A stretch of 64,000 bases of DNA from Salminus brasiliensis. Lineage: Eukaryota > Chordata > Actinopteri > Characiformes > Bryconidae. Made by a program: the position numbers and the translations under genes. Positions 22,641 to 35,020 of the stretch are shown here, one piece after another (the stretch's first letter is position 1; each line of letters opens with the position of its first letter). The notes under the pieces are model-generated. The model made no database searches, was not told where the DNA came from, and worked only from the letters and a program-made list of their open reading frames with translations. The stretch lies in the NCBI RefSeq assembly GCF_030463535.1, contig NC_132888.1:711461-775460 (forward strand), given 5' to 3'.

Positions 22641-23654
22641 TGGGTGGACTGTTGTAGACTGGACGGAGTTAGCTTGCCTTAGACCAGACTTGGACTTGCA
22701 TTCCAGAGAATCAAGAATCTACTTGTACTCGCACTCTAGATACTCAAGACTCCAGAGATTCGACTGAGACTCGCACCCCAGAGACTTGTGACTGGAGTTG
22801 CATTTCCATCCAAGAGACCCAAGATCTCAGAGAAGAGTTCAAAGAAGTACTTTTACTTGACTTCACTGTCACACATGTGTTGTTTGTTGACTTGAAACTC
22901 TAGACATAACTTGGATCTGCACCCCCAGAGACCTGAGACTGGACTTGGGCTAAGACCACAGAGATTGGACTTCCAGAGGTTCAGCCTCAGACCTTAATTA
23001 CCCCAAATCTGTAAAATAGGGTCTCTTGGAGATTCTGGGTTTTGCTAATGTAAGATTAGCTTTAATGATGCATATCTAGGTAGCCAGTAAATGTATGTAG
23101 TTGAACCTTTCACTGGATGTTCTTTCTGTAGGACAAATATTAACTTAAATAATTACTTGAATATGATAATTACTTCAGTAAACAGCTGACATTCTCTCAG
23201 GGCGAATGTTCTTTAATCTGTTGGGTTGTGTTTCAGTGAGGTGTTACACAGACGCTGTGCAGAGCCTCACACCAGTATCGGGCTGATCTCCCAGCTGACA
23301 GCGTGGACTGGCTTTGGGACGCGCTCGCTGTCAGCAGTTAAGACACTAATCCTCATTTTGGTAACTTTTATGAAACGGTGGGGGACACCACACCCCCGGG
23401 CACAATGCGGAGGATTGGAGTGACGGCAGTTTCTCATATTTCCACTTAAAACCGTTATGCGCCTGTCAACCGGAAACATATTCAGAGATCAAAGAAAACA
23501 ATCTTGTGCACGAGTGTGTCCAACCGCTCCGACAAGTTTGTGTGCCGTTTGCTTGAAGCGACAGCGCTCATAAATCATGAAATTTATACACTAAATTCTG
23601 ACTCTCATTTTAATACTTGTTTTTGCCTCTTGTCATTTTTAAGTGCCTACATTA
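22641..23654. other. Unassigned sequence
   Basis: From about 22650 to 22980 the words GACTTGGACTTGCA, CTCAAGACTCCAGAGA and ACTCGCACCCCAGAGACTTG recur loosely (ACTTG and CAGAGA motifs). This is a degenerate repeat. The remainder, to 23.65 kb, shows nothing recognisable. Confidence 0.4.
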
Positions 23655-25030
23655 CCAGAAACCTATTCCTTGTGCTTCCTTACTGGCCACTTTATTAGAA
23701 ACACCGACCTTGTGCTTCCTCTCTGGCCACTTTATTAGAAACACCTACCTTGTGCTTCCTCTCTGGCCACTTTATTAGAAACACCTACCTCGTGCTTCCA
23801 CTCACTGGCCACTTTATTAGAAACACCTACCTTGTGCGTCTTTACGGTCACTTTATTAGAAACACCTACCTTGTGCTTCCTCTCTGGCCACTTTATTAGA
23901 AACACCTACCTTGTGCTTCCTCTCTGGCCACTTTATTAGAAACACCTACCTTGTGCGTCTTTACGGTCACTTTATTAGAAACACCTACCTTGTGCTTCCT
24001 CTCTGGCCACTTTATTAGAAACACCTACCTTCTGCTTCCTCTCTGGCCACTTTATTAGAAACACCTACCTTGTGCGTCTTTACGGCCACTTTATTAGAAA
24101 CACCTACCTTGTGCTTCCTCTCTGTCCACTTTATTAGAAACACCTACCTTGTGCTTCCTCTCTGGCCACTTTATTAGAAACACCTACCTTCTGCTTCCTC
24201 TCTGGCCACTTTATTAGAAACACCGACCTTGTGCTTCCAGACTGGCCACTTTATTAGAAACACCTACCTTGTGCGTCTTTACAGTCACTTTATTAGAAAC
24301 ACCTACCTTCTGCTTCCTCTCTGGCCACTTTATTAGAAACACCTACCTTCTGCTTTCTCTCTGGCCACTTTATTAGAAACACCTACCTTGTGCTTCCTCT
24401 CTGGCCACTTTATTAGAAACACCTACCTTGTGCTTCCTCTCTGGCCACTTTATTAGAAACACCTACCTTGTGCTTCCTCTCTGGCCACTTTATTAGAAAC
24501 ACCTACCTTCTGCTTCCTCTCTGGCCACTTTATTAGAAACACCTACCTTGTGCTTCCTCTCTGGCCACTTTATTAGAAACACCTACCTTGTGCGTCTTTA
24601 CAGTCACTTTATTAGAAACACCTACCTTGTGCTTCCTCTCTGGCCACTTTATTAGAAACACCTACCTTCTGCTTCCTCTCTGGCCACTTTATTAGAAACA
24701 CCTACCTTGTGCTTTCTCTCTGGCCACTTTATTAAAAACACCTACCTTGTGCGTCTTTACAGTCACTTTATTAGAAACACCTACCTTGTGCTTCCTCTCT
24801 GGCCACTTTATTAGAAACACCTACCTTCTGCTTCCTCTCTGGCCACTTTATTAGAAACACCTACCTTGTGCTTCCTCTCTGACCACTTTATTAGAAACAC
24901 CTACCTTCTGCTTCCACTACTGGCCACTTTATTAGAAACACCCTACCTCCCTGTGTTTCCACTCATTGGACACTTTATGAGAAACTCATACTCAGCTTCC
25001 ACTACTGGCCACTTTATTAGAAACCTTGGT
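23655..25030. repeat. 40-bp minisatellite, CACTTTATTAGAAACACCTACC, about 34 units
   Basis: The invariant core is CACTTTATTAGAAACACC, followed by one of three spacers: CTTGTGCTTCCTCTCTGGC, CTTCTGCTTCCTCTCTGGC or CTTGTGCGTCTTTACGGTC. The third spacer type recurs every three to eight units. The last units (after about 24910) are more diverged, as expected at an array edge. Single copies of the same word occur at 1038-1100 and 1619-1645. Every unit reads CTAATAAAGTG on the minus strand, so that strand carries an AATAAA hexamer about every 40 bp. Confidence 0.95.
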
Positions 25031-25904
25031 AAAGTAAGGCAGAAGGAGAGACGGGTACAGTAATCACACTCAGCGTTTGGGGAGTCGGATGCTGTTTCAG
25101 CACTTTCTGATTTGGCTTTAAATAATTTTGTGGCTTTGTTGTTTACACTGTGTTTATTATTCCGCCCTCAGGAGCTCAGCGGCTTTCTGTCAGTTCAGCT
25201 TTACGTCTCCTATTAAAGCAAAGCTTATGGTATTGTTTGTATGAAATAATAATCTCCTTCTCTTAATATCAGTATTAATAATGCATCACACACAAACCTG
25301 AGGACGCAGTAATAAACCCCAGTAAAGAGTAAATAAATAAATATAAGGCATGTCCCGGGGGGGTTGGGGTATAAAAATATCTCTCCATTTCATTTCTTAC
25401 TCTGAGAGTAGACTGAAATTACAGCAGCTTCTTCTTCTCTTCCGCCGCTTCCTTTATTATTTATTAAAACTCAACATGTTGCTTTTATAACTGCAAACAA
25501 ACAGCGCGAGCCGAACTGCTGAAAAGGTGGGAGGAACAAAATCTCAGGCCATGAGAAACAGGTGGTTAGGCAGTCTGTAGATCAGGTAACGCCTCTGTTC
25601 CGGTAGAAAAGCAGCATTCTCCTAAACCGGCACCTCTACCAACAGTCTGCTCAACACCGAGCCCAGGTTTACACTCCATCAGCTGCAGCCTGTCTCAGCT
25701 GAGCCTTCTCTCTGCATGATCCCACAGCGCCTCTGTTTAAGCAGTAAAAGCCTTGATTACACAGCTAATTACGTACCTACATAATTAATTACATTTACTT
25801 GTGGTATTGACTGTCTCGAGCGCTCCCCGTTCTTCTACCATCCACTGATTTCTGAGACAGAAACCAGGCAGAAATGTCTCTTCTCAGAGCAGTGATGGTC
25901 CTCT
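25031..25904. other. Unassigned sequence
   Basis: No gene recognised between the two minisatellites. A short (AAAT)n patch lies near 25328-25340 and a G run near 25357-25363. Confidence 0.4.
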
Positions 25905-26784
25905 AGCGTGTGCTCATTCCGCTCACTCTAGAGCTGCTGCTTTACTGTAGATCACTCCTCTCACTCTGGAGCTGCTGCTTTATTGTAGATCACTCCTCTC
26001 ACTCTGGAGCTGCTGCTTTACTGTAGATCACTTCTCTCACTCTGGAGCTGCTTTACTGTAGATCATTCCGCTCACTCTGGAGCTGCTTTACTGTAGATCA
26101 CTCCTCTCACTCTGGAGCTGCTGCTTTACTGTAGATCACTCCTCTCATTTTGGAGCTCCTGCTTTACTGTAGATCACTCCTCTCACTCTGGAGCTGCTTT
26201 ACTGTAGATCACTCTGCTCACTCTGGAGCTGCTGCTTTATTGTAAATCACTTCTCTCACTCTGGAGCTGCTTTACTGTAGATCACTTCTCTCACTCTGGA
26301 GCTGCTTTACTGTAGATCACTCCTCTCATTTTGGAGCTGCTGCTTTACTGTAGATCACCCCTCTCACTCTGGAGCTGCTGCTTTACTGTAGATCACCCCT
26401 CTCACTCTGGAGCTGTTCTTGTATTGTAGATCACTCCTCTCACTCTGGAGCTGCTTTACTGTAGATCACTCCTCTCACTCTGGAGCTGTTCTTGTATTGT
26501 AGATCACTCCTCTCACTCTGGAGCAGCTTTACTGTAGATCACTTCTCTCACTCTGGAGCTGCTGCTTTACTGTAGACCACTCCTCTCATTTTGGAGCTGC
26601 TGCTTTACTGTAGATCCCTCCACTCATTTTGGAGCTGCTGCTTTACTGTAGATCACCCCTCTCACTCTGGAGCTGCTTTACTGTAGATCACTCCGCTCAC
26701 TCTGGAGCTGCTGCTTTACTGTAGATCACTCCTCTCACTCTGGAGGTGCTGCTTTACTGTAGATCACCACTCTCACTCTGGAGC
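25905..26784. repeat. 38-bp minisatellite, block 1
   Basis: Unit TCTCACTCTGGAGCTGCTGC then TTTACTGTAGATCACTCC, with a 35-bp variant lacking one GCT and a variant with GTTCTTGTATTG. About 24 units. It is cut at 26784 by a solo LTR and resumes at 27361 (block 2). Confidence 0.95.
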
Positions 26785-27360
26785 TGTGAGCAGGCAGCAT
26801 GTACCGCCAGCCGCCAGCAGGGGGCCCAGCCAGCAAAGTAGGAAAGCTGGTGGGGTTGGAGCAAAGAACTCCAAGCCCCAGAATTCCCAGCGATAATCAA
26901 CGCTGACCAGACCCACCTGTGTGGCACAGTATAAATACACCCAGCCAAACACACTTCCCCGTCACACCTTTGTAGAGGGGTGAACAGTAACAGTGGGTTT
27001 ATTTTGTGAAGGGAAAAGTGAAAAGAGAAGTTCAAGTTGCGAACAGAAAAGAAAAGAGTTTAAGTTGTTAACAGCGAAAAGAGAAAATTATTTGAGTTGT
27101 CTTTAGTTTGAGTTAACGTCACTCCTGGTTTTCCTTTGTTTGTTTTCCCGTTTTTTTGTGTTGCTCAAGATCAGTGTTTATACTGCCACCCCTCACAGCT
27201 GAGGGGGCACAGTGGAAATACACTGGGCTCCCATTACCAGGGTTGGGAGTTCAAACCCAACAGTCACCAAGCACACACCACAAAAGGAGTTGTCTCATTT
27301 GATCATAATAAAACAAACTTTAACTGCACTTGAGTCCAAACCCCACCCCACACCGTAACA
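26785..27360 (+). mobile_element. Solo LTR, family L1, 576 bp (TSD GGAGC)
   Basis: Starts TGTGAGCAGGCAGCATGTAC and ends CACACCGTAACA (TG...CA), flanked by the 5-bp duplication GGAGC (26780-26784 and 27361-27365). It sits inside the 38-bp minisatellite. It has a TATA-like GTATAAATAC at about 26928 and a poly(A) hexamer AATAAA near 27308. A second, internally deleted copy is at 41944-42185. This is a non-coding remnant of an LTR retroelement whose internal genes are not in the window. Confidence 0.9.
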
Positions 27361-27515
27361 GGAGCCGCTGCTTTACTGTAGATCACCCCTCTCACTCTGG
27401 AGCTGTTCTTGTATTGTAGATCACTCCTCTCACTCTGGAGATGCAGTGCTTTACTGTAGATCACCCCTCTCACTGTGGAGCTGTTCTTGTATTGTAGATC
27501 ACTCCTCTCACTCTA
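27361..27515. repeat. 38-bp minisatellite, block 2
   Basis: Continuation of block 1 beyond the LTR. About four units, including the GTTCTTGTATTG variant also common in block 1, so blocks 1 and 2 were one array before the insertion. Confidence 0.9.
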
Positions 27516-28652
27516 GGGGACGCCACTTGCCGTTGGGTGTTGCTGGGAGTCTGTGCTCACCCCTGGGAGATGCTGTTCAGTGGTGTACACTCAGAGCTGC
27601 TCCTCTATTTTTGTTTGTGAAATACTAAATGAATGGTTACACTGAAGGTCAGCAAACCCACTGCCTGCGTCTTCTGAACTCCATAAGGACGCCATCTACA
27701 AATGTCAGGCGGCCGAAGTGACGCTGGCCGATTGTATCGGCGTGGTGTGCATGCAGGACCAGGGGAAGGTTGGGGTGGGGTTTCCCGAAAGCATCTCGGC
27801 CTAAAGACTAAAGATTGAATGGTCAAGCGTGCATCACAGTGAACAGTCTCTCTCTTTACCAGTTAAGATGATCTTAACATTAAGATGCTTTAGAGAAACT
27901 GGGCCCCATTCAGTGGACAGTTCGTGTTGCTGCGATGCGTCAATCTCTTTTTCAGTAGCCAATGATGTGCTAAATCCTGGCCCCAGGCCAAATCCAGAAT
28001 TTGGGAAAGGAAGTTTCTGAACTGAAAGAGAGGCTGAGAGAGAACGGAACCGAGAGCTTTGTTTATGTGGAAAATACAGAACGGATGGTTGATCATCACG
28101 CCTGCTCTGAGATCTCTAGTCTTATCCTCGAAAGCCTGGTGCAAGTCCACCTAAATCAGCCCTGTGAGCAATTACTGTCATACAGCAGGACTTTAATTAG
28201 CTGAGCGTGGTGTATTAGTGTGGTGTGTGGGTGGTGGTGGGGTGGGGGGGTGCTCTTACTTTAAATTGCTTTATGGAGACAGCTGTGTGTAACTGTCCTC
28301 CTGCAGTAATGGACATCTCTGCCCATTCATGACGGACAGCCATAAAATCGATAGGGGTCGGATGATCCTGCTCTGTAAAAAATGTGCCATCAGCACGGCT
28401 CAGGATCCACCCGGAGAGCAAATCTGCCTGTTGGAGACGTTTAGCTGGCCAAGAGCATTAAGAGGGTTACCAAACTGTAGGATTTACATTGAGGGTCTGA
28501 TGTAATAAATCAGAGCGGCCGGTATTGTGGGCTTTTGACCGTCCTTGGCAGGAAGGAGCGCTGAGTCAGCGTCCCCCCTGAGTGGGGCCTGTACTTCATC
28601 CCCATCGCAATGCTATCACTGCTCACATCTACATCTACATCACTCCCAGAAC

Positions 28653-28684
<32 letters not shown>

Positions 28685-28837
28685 CATTAAAACTACACAC
28701 TGCCGACAGCCTCATCACGGCAGAGTACACTGCAGGCATGTGTACTTCTAATCAGTGAGGAGCTTCTCCTCTACGTTTCAGTCAGTACAATTTATCTCCT
28801 GATTCTCTGTTCTGGCTTTAAGTTGATGGTGTATTGG
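27516..28837. other. 1.3-kb unassigned sequence between minisatellite blocks
   Basis: No gene recognised. Contains a (CA)n microsatellite at about 28654-28681. It separates blocks 2 and 3 of the 38-bp array and may itself be an insertion, but no termini or target duplication could be seen. Confidence 0.4.
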
Positions 28838-29582
28838 TTCAGCTCCTGGAGCTGCTGCTTCACTGTAGATCACTCCTCTCACTCTGGAGATGTGGCTTTA
28901 CTGTAGATCACTCCTCTCACTCTGGAGCTGCTGCTTCACTGTAGATCACTCCTCTCACTCTGGAGCTGCTGCTTCACTGTAGATCACTCCTCTCACTCTG
29001 GAGCTGCTGCTTCACTGTAGATCACTCCTCTCACTCTGGAGATGTGGCTTTACTGTAGATCACTCCTCTCACTCTGGAGCTGCTGCTTCACTGTAGATCA
29101 CTCCTCTCACTCTGGAGCTGCTGCTTCACTGTAGATCACTCCTCTTACTCTGGAGATGTGGCTTTACTGTAGATCACTCCTCTCACTCTGGAGATGTGGC
29201 TTTACTGTAGATCACTCCTCTCACTCTGGAGCTGCTGCTTCACTGTAGATCACTCCTCTCACTCTGGAGATGTGGCTTTACTGTAGATCACCCCTCTCAC
29301 TCTGGAGATGTGGCTTTACTGTAGATCACTCCTCTCACTCTGGAGCTGCTGCTTTACTATAGATCACTCCTCTCACTCTGGAGATGTGGCTTTACTGTAG
29401 ATCACTCCTCTCACTCTGGAGATGTGGCTTTACTGTAGATCACTCCTCTCACTCTGGAGCTGCTGCTTTACTATAGATCACTCCTCTCACTCTGGAGCTG
29501 CTGCTTTACTGTAGATCACTCCTCTCACTCTGGAGATGTGGCTTTACTGTAGATCACTCCTCTCACTCTGGAGCTGCTGTGT
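28838..29582. repeat. 38-bp minisatellite, block 3
   Basis: About 20 units of the same family, but with its own variants: GCTGCTGCTTCACTGTAGAT and GAGATGTGGCTTTACTGTAG, which are nearly absent from blocks 1 and 2. This block has therefore been homogenised separately. Confidence 0.95.
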
Positions 29583-29879
29583 TTTATTCTACACTAAAAT
29601 GTCCAAAAAGACAAGAACAGAGCCTAATACACACAAGTTCTGTGCTACAAGACTCTGGATGGATTCAGTGAAGCCCCGCTGCAGCTGCTGAAGATAGTCT
29701 CTAGAGACGATGCGTTTCCTGCAGGGAGGACACACACAACTACTACATGTGTTTTGTGTAGAATGCAGTCCAGAACGTCCAAGGAGTTCAACACCTTCAC
29801 TTGCTTGGACATCAGATGTGACACATGCAAGAATCTCCACCACACATACCTTCTAAAGGTCTTTTCAGGAACCTGGTAA

Positions 29880-30165
29880 TGGTCTCAATAATATCAGGGA
29901 CGATTAAATAACCACCTAGCAATGACCCAAAATACCATAGCAACAGCCAGGAGGTCCAAAGCAACCAACTAGCCCAAGCAAACTGGGTACTACCACGCAA
30001 TGGCCTGGAATAACAGAGCAACCACCAGGCCGATCACATCAACCACTTAGCCCAAACAACTACCTGGAATACCACATCAACCACTTAGCAACACCCTAAA
30101 AACTATCCTGAATTTCAAAAACAATTTATCACCCTAGCAACCACCAACCAACCCAACTAGCAACA
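29880..30165. repeat. AACCACCTAGCAA repeat, locus 2 (left part)
   Basis: Loose tandem words such as AACCACCTAGCAATGAC, AATACCATAGCAACAGCC and CCACTTAGCAACACCC. The array continues after the SINE at 30166-30372 up to about 30530, so the SINE probably inserted into it. Confidence 0.7.
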
Positions 30166-30372
30166 GCATGGAACGGTTGGTTTGGCGCAACAGATAACAC
30201 CACTATCTGCCAGGGAGCTACCACATCATGTGGGAGACTGGGGTTCGATTCCTGGTCTAGGTGACCGTGCTGTGTAACACCAATAAGAGTCCTTGGGCCA
30301 CGTCTGTAAAACGAGTGACCTTGTAAGTTGCTCTGGATAAGACTGTCCGCTAAACGCTGTAAATATAAATGA
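30166..30372 (+). mobile_element. tRNA-derived SINE, family S2, copy 2
   Basis: The head carries a tRNA-like region with the B box GGTTCGATTCC at 30242-30252. The body contains AATAAGAGTCCTTGGGCCAC and the tail reads TTGTAAGTTGCTCTGGATAA then CTGTCCGCTAAACGCTGTAA, a tail type frequent in fish SINEs. It lies inside the AACCACC repeat. Confidence 0.8.
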
Positions 30373-30530
30373 ATGCTGGCCAATATTATAAAACCATTTA
30401 GCTGCATCAACTTAGCAAACCCCAAACAACCACAGCAATGACTTCAAATACCAGAGCAACCATCAGGTGGACCACAGCAACCACCCAGCCAAAATAAGCA
30501 GCTGGAATACCATCGGAAACCAGTTACCAG
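30373..30530. repeat. AACCACCTAGCAA repeat, locus 2 (right part)
   Basis: Continuation of the loose array after the SINE (ACCACAGCAATGACTTC, AACCATCAGG, CAACCACCCAGCC). Confidence 0.6.
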
Positions 30531-30946
30531 TGCCTTAGCCATATTGTGAAAGTAACACATCTGTGTTTATATTGTCACTGTTCTTAGGAGTGCCCAAACT
30601 TTTGGCTGGTACTGTGTGAGAGATTTACCCTCTCGCAGCTCAGAACAGAGGGAGTGACATCAAAGACAAGTAGAAAACGTATCCTCCTGCTTTAATGCGC
30701 TTATCTATTCCACTCATGGAAAGCTGAGTACCCGTTGAACCTGCATTAGTGTGAAATGCTCCACCGCCGGAGGGAACACAGCACCCTACCTCCAACACTC
30801 CTACACTCGTTAAAGCGATAGTTCAGCAAAAATCTAATGAACTCAGTTTCACCCACTAAGTTACTCCCTTCAACTTGAATGTAGTCAATCAGCATGCATT
30901 TGAGGCCAATTTATAACAGCCAATCAGAACAGAGTCCATTTACATA

Positions 30947-31470
30947 CACTATATGGACAAAAGGATTGGGACACCCGCTCATTCGTTTAAATTTCCTCTG
31001 AAATCAAGTAACTGTCTCTACTGTCCAGGAAAGAAGGCTTTCTACTAGATTTTGAAGCAGCATTGCAGGATTTGATTGCATTCAGCCATAAGAGCATTAG
31101 TGAAGTCAGGATGTTGGATGACGATCACCACCCCACCTCATCATCCTAAACTCCCCAAGTACTGGATGGAGCTCCTCCACCATCATTCCAGAGAACACAG
31201 CTCTTCCACTGCTCCACAGCTCCTCAATGCTGGGGGTCTTTATACCCCTCTAGTCCACGTCTGGCATTATTAGGCAGCATGGAGTCAATAGGGTCATGAT
31301 GTTGATCTGCTCCAGAGAGTCCTATTCTATTGGCAGTTCTTCTTCTCTACAGGGACTAGACAAGCTGTGTGTGTGCATTTGCACATCTGTGTCAGTAATG
31401 GATGCAGCTTAAAGTAGCTGAATGCATTCATTGGAAAGAGTGTCCACAAACATTTAGACATCTATACACA
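30947..31470 (+). mobile_element. MITE family M, copy 4 (near full length)
   Basis: Begins CACTATATGGACAAAAGGAT and ends GTGTCCACAAACATTTAGAC then ATCTATA. The whole family body is present. Its open frames match those of other copies only because the DNA is conserved. Confidence 0.85.
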
Positions 31471-32183
31471 CAGTTGAGAAATGCTTGTTTAAAACTGGAT
31501 TATGGCTTTTATTTGGTTCATAAACCCACATAAACATTGGGAGAAAAACACAGAACAAGAACATTGCAGGATGTGAGTTAGATGATTGAACACGGGTCTT
31601 TCGGCAGTGCAGTCAGTTCTGGCACGCTCTGAAGAAAGTGTAAGTCATCATATTGTCTGTTAGAGAGGCTGGAGTCATTTTGATTGGCTTCTAGACAGAA
31701 AGTTCACAAGATTTAGTGTTTTAGTGGAGGGAAAGAGGGTCGTTAACGAGGAGGAAGTGGCCGTCTGGGGCCGGGGGGGATTGGAGGGGTAGAGGGTGTT
31801 ACGCGGGAAAACCTCTGGACCATAAAACTTCAAGGACTTCTTTAATTTACGGTTTGATATCTCCAGCTTTGCCAAGCAGTCTGGTGGCAAAGGTGATGCC
31901 TTCAAAAAGCATCCACTTATCTCCACACACACACACATACACACTTGCACAAATACAGAGAGAGGGAGAGAGTAGAAAAGACTCCTGAGACATTTGTGTA
32001 TATTAAACACACACAGTTTCAGTGTTTACAGGCTGACGGGTTTGAAGAACAGAGAGAAGACAGGACTAATCCTCCTGCTCTTCTTTGAGCCGGGTCCATT
32101 TTTTAAATGACTTTGGTAATTTGGGAAGTTTGGCGCTCATTCGGGACGGTTCTTGGCGGAGGTTCAGGTTAAAGCAGGAGCGT
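31471..32183. other. Unassigned sequence
   Basis: No gene recognised. A short (CA)n patch lies at about 31924-31945. Confidence 0.4.
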
Positions 32184-32725
32184 TTTCTCTATAATTGAAC
32201 TTGGCTCCTGATCCACATCCTCCTTATTGAATCCGTCTGTCCTCTTCTTTACTGCTAGCGAAGCACCTGCAGCAGGATTAGCGCATGACGTGTCTGAGTG
32301 AGCGGCGTGAGGAGTCCGACATCCCTCAGCTTTAATTACAGAGTCCAGAAGAATCTGCACAACGTGATCCATGACGATCAGGAAATCGAGATGGAGCATC
32401 TTTCAGATCTTAAAGCATCACTCTGTATCAGCTCCACCTTAAACCATCACCCTGTATCAGCTCCACCTTAAACCATCACTCTGTATCAGCTCCATCTTAA
32501 ACCAGCAGCTTCAGGACCATGCTGAGAAGGGCGTCTCCGTCATTCCCACTCCGGGCCGGAGCGCTGCTGCTGCTACTGCACTATGGAGGTTTGGTGGTGG
32601 AGCTGCAGGAGGAGAACCTCTCTCCAGAACTGCTGTGTAACACTGCAGAACCCATAGAGTCATATTAGTGTAGAATCCTGTAGTGTTACTCTACCATCTC
32701 AGCCCACATGCTGCTCCACCTTCAG
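32184..32725. repeat. Dispersed module D2, copy 2
   Basis: About 540 bp matching 15725-16273 along its length in the same orientation. It has a different number of the CACTCTGTATCAGCTCCA units and lacks the segment GATGCTCCACTGACTGGAAC of copy 1. No module D1 sequence follows it here. Confidence 0.75.
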
Positions 32726-33834
32726 TTAATGTGTACAGATGTCCACGAGGGGGCGCTCAAAGCTGAGGCTGGCTTCTTATTCACAACGTTTCAAAGATTT
32801 CAATTTAGTTCAAGATTTTAAGATTTGATATTTGGGGTTATACATATCAATATCAATAATCATAAACAACAAATCAGCCATAAGATTAGTGCCACTGCCA
32901 GCTGAAGTGATTAACACTGATGATCTGGTTCCAGTGGCTCCTGTCCAAGGGTGGAGATATTAGTCAGTGAGTGAACGGTCAGTTCTTGAAGATGATGAAG
33001 GTCATGAAGCAGGACAAGACAAGTGTAAGAATCTGAGACACTTTCACAAGAACCAAACTGTAATGTTCTAGATCATGACTGGGTCAGAACATCTCCAGAA
33101 GAACATCAGGAAGGTCTTGTGGGGTGATCCTCCCAGTATGCAATGGACAGTACCTACCAAAAGTGCTCCAAGGAAGGACCATAACTGAACCGGTGACAGG
33201 GCCATAGGCACCCAAAACTCATTGATGGTCATTGAAGTCTCACCTCACAACTTACAAAATTTACACAATATCAGTCAGGTGGTATTAATGTTATGGCAGA
33301 TCTGTGTATTACAATGTCTTAAAACATGGCTCAGCCAATCAGATTACAGAACTGGTATTATCTGTGTTGCAGAAGTGCAGCGGCTGTTTCCTCCACACGT
33401 CTGTGAAATGCTTCCAGCTGAGTGTTGATGTTTACACGAGCTCTGTAAACATTATTTACAGGCATAATTAGAGTCTCAGCATGCACAATGCTGGCATCAG
33501 CTTCAGCACGGCGAGCACCCCGGCCAAATCCACCAGACCTACAGGAAATGGACCATTTTAGATTTTTTAAGTCATGGTATAACTCTCATAATAAAGCACT
33601 TTTCTTGTCTGAAGATCTGCAACCGATTAACATGCTGTAACTGAACATACGCCAAGATTAGATGAATGAACTTTGGCTTTAAATCACTGTTTTATGTGAA
33701 ATCAAAAACAGTTCATCAAAGCATCTTAAAAATCATCAACTATTTCAATTCTGTTCCGTCAACGACTGCATTTAATGTTCAAATCCTGACTTCATTGATT
33801 TAATGGAAACATGTTGCATACTAGACCTTTATCA
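32726..33834. other. Unassigned sequence
   Basis: No gene recognised. GGTGGTATTAATGTTATGGC near 33280 and the preceding text (AACATCTCCAGAAGAACATC, AATGGACAGTACCTACC) resemble a dispersed fish repeat, but I could not place its ends. Confidence 0.35.
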
Positions 33835-34300
33835 CAGTCTACCTGCTGTAGATCCTCCTGAAACGTCCAATGCCTTAGCTCACCTGAAACATCTAGAACC
33901 TGAAACAGCTAGAGCCTGACACATCAATGGCCTAAAACATCTAGAACCGGAAACGAAAACAACCATCTAGAACCTGAAATATTTAGAACCTGAAACAAAC
34001 ACAACCTGAAACATCTAGAGCCTATAACATCCACATCCTGAAACATCAACAACCTAAAACATCCACACTCTGAAACATCAACAACCAAAAACATCCACAC
34101 CCTGAAACATCAACAACCTAAAACATCCACACTCTGAAACATCAACAACCTATAACATCCACATCCTGAAACATCAACAACCTAAAACATCCACACCCTG
34201 AAACATCAACAACCTAAAACATCCACACTCTGAAACATCTAGAACCTAAAACATCTAGAACCTAAAACATCCACACCCTGAAACATCTAGAACCTGATGG
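33835..34300. repeat. CTGAAACATCTAGAACC minisatellite, block A
   Basis: Units of about 18-22 bp alternating CTGAAACATCAACAAC, CTAAAACATCCACAC and CTGAAACATCTAGAAC. It opens with a leader CTGCTGTAGATCCTCCTGAA, which also opens block B at 35021. Confidence 0.85.
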
Positions 34301-35020
34301 GGACAGTATAGAAAATCACATTCATCAAATGAGGCTCTGGAACAGGACTGGGGTCACTCTGCTTCACATCACCTCTGGTTTTAATTGGTCACCTTGTTAA
34401 AAATGACACATGATTGGTGGAGTTTTACAGCTGGAGTTGACTGGTTGGTTGGAGTGGGACCTCTGGTCAGTGTGTTCGGGTGTATTATTGGTGTGTTTAG
34501 GACAGGGCAGCAGACTCAGCGCAACACGAGCAGAAGCCGATTAACACTACTGTTCACTCTTCAGCGTTAGTGAAGACGGAGGTGTGGTAATGGTCCATTC
34601 TCACACAGTGGTCTATTCTTTTAAAAGGGGAAATTACTTTTTCACACACTGTGTAATCATGGAGTTGTGTCCCTCCTGTTGTCCTCTGCTCCAGTGGCTG
34701 TAAAGCAGACAGTGCTGCAGCTCCTCTTTATGGTAAAAGGCCACTGAAGGGTCTCTGAACATCTCCTCAGGGATTCAGCAGCGCTCACATCTTCACACTG
34801 AGAGCACACCAGTCTGAACGCATCATCAGCATCTGAGCACTCCTGAACACCCCCCCACACACACACCCCCCCACACACACACACACTCACTCACTCACAC
34901 ACACACACTCACTCAAATACTCAGAGAGAGATTGTCCTGTAGATACTAAACACACACTCTGCTTGGATGACTGAAGTGTGTGAGAGAGACGACTCAGCTT
35001 TCATAATCTACACACACACC
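34301..35020. other. Unassigned sequence between two minisatellite blocks
   Basis: No gene recognised. A compound (CA)n/(CT)n run lies at about 34849-34915. Confidence 0.4.

Noticed and set aside
23655..25030. CRISPR-like array of regularly spaced 40-bp repeats
   Set aside because: The spacers are themselves repeated in three forms, the host is a vertebrate, and no cas genes exist; it is a minisatellite.
30166..30260. Possible tRNA gene around a GGTTCGATTCC box
   Set aside because: It matches another dispersed copy at 21668-21895 with the same SINE tail.
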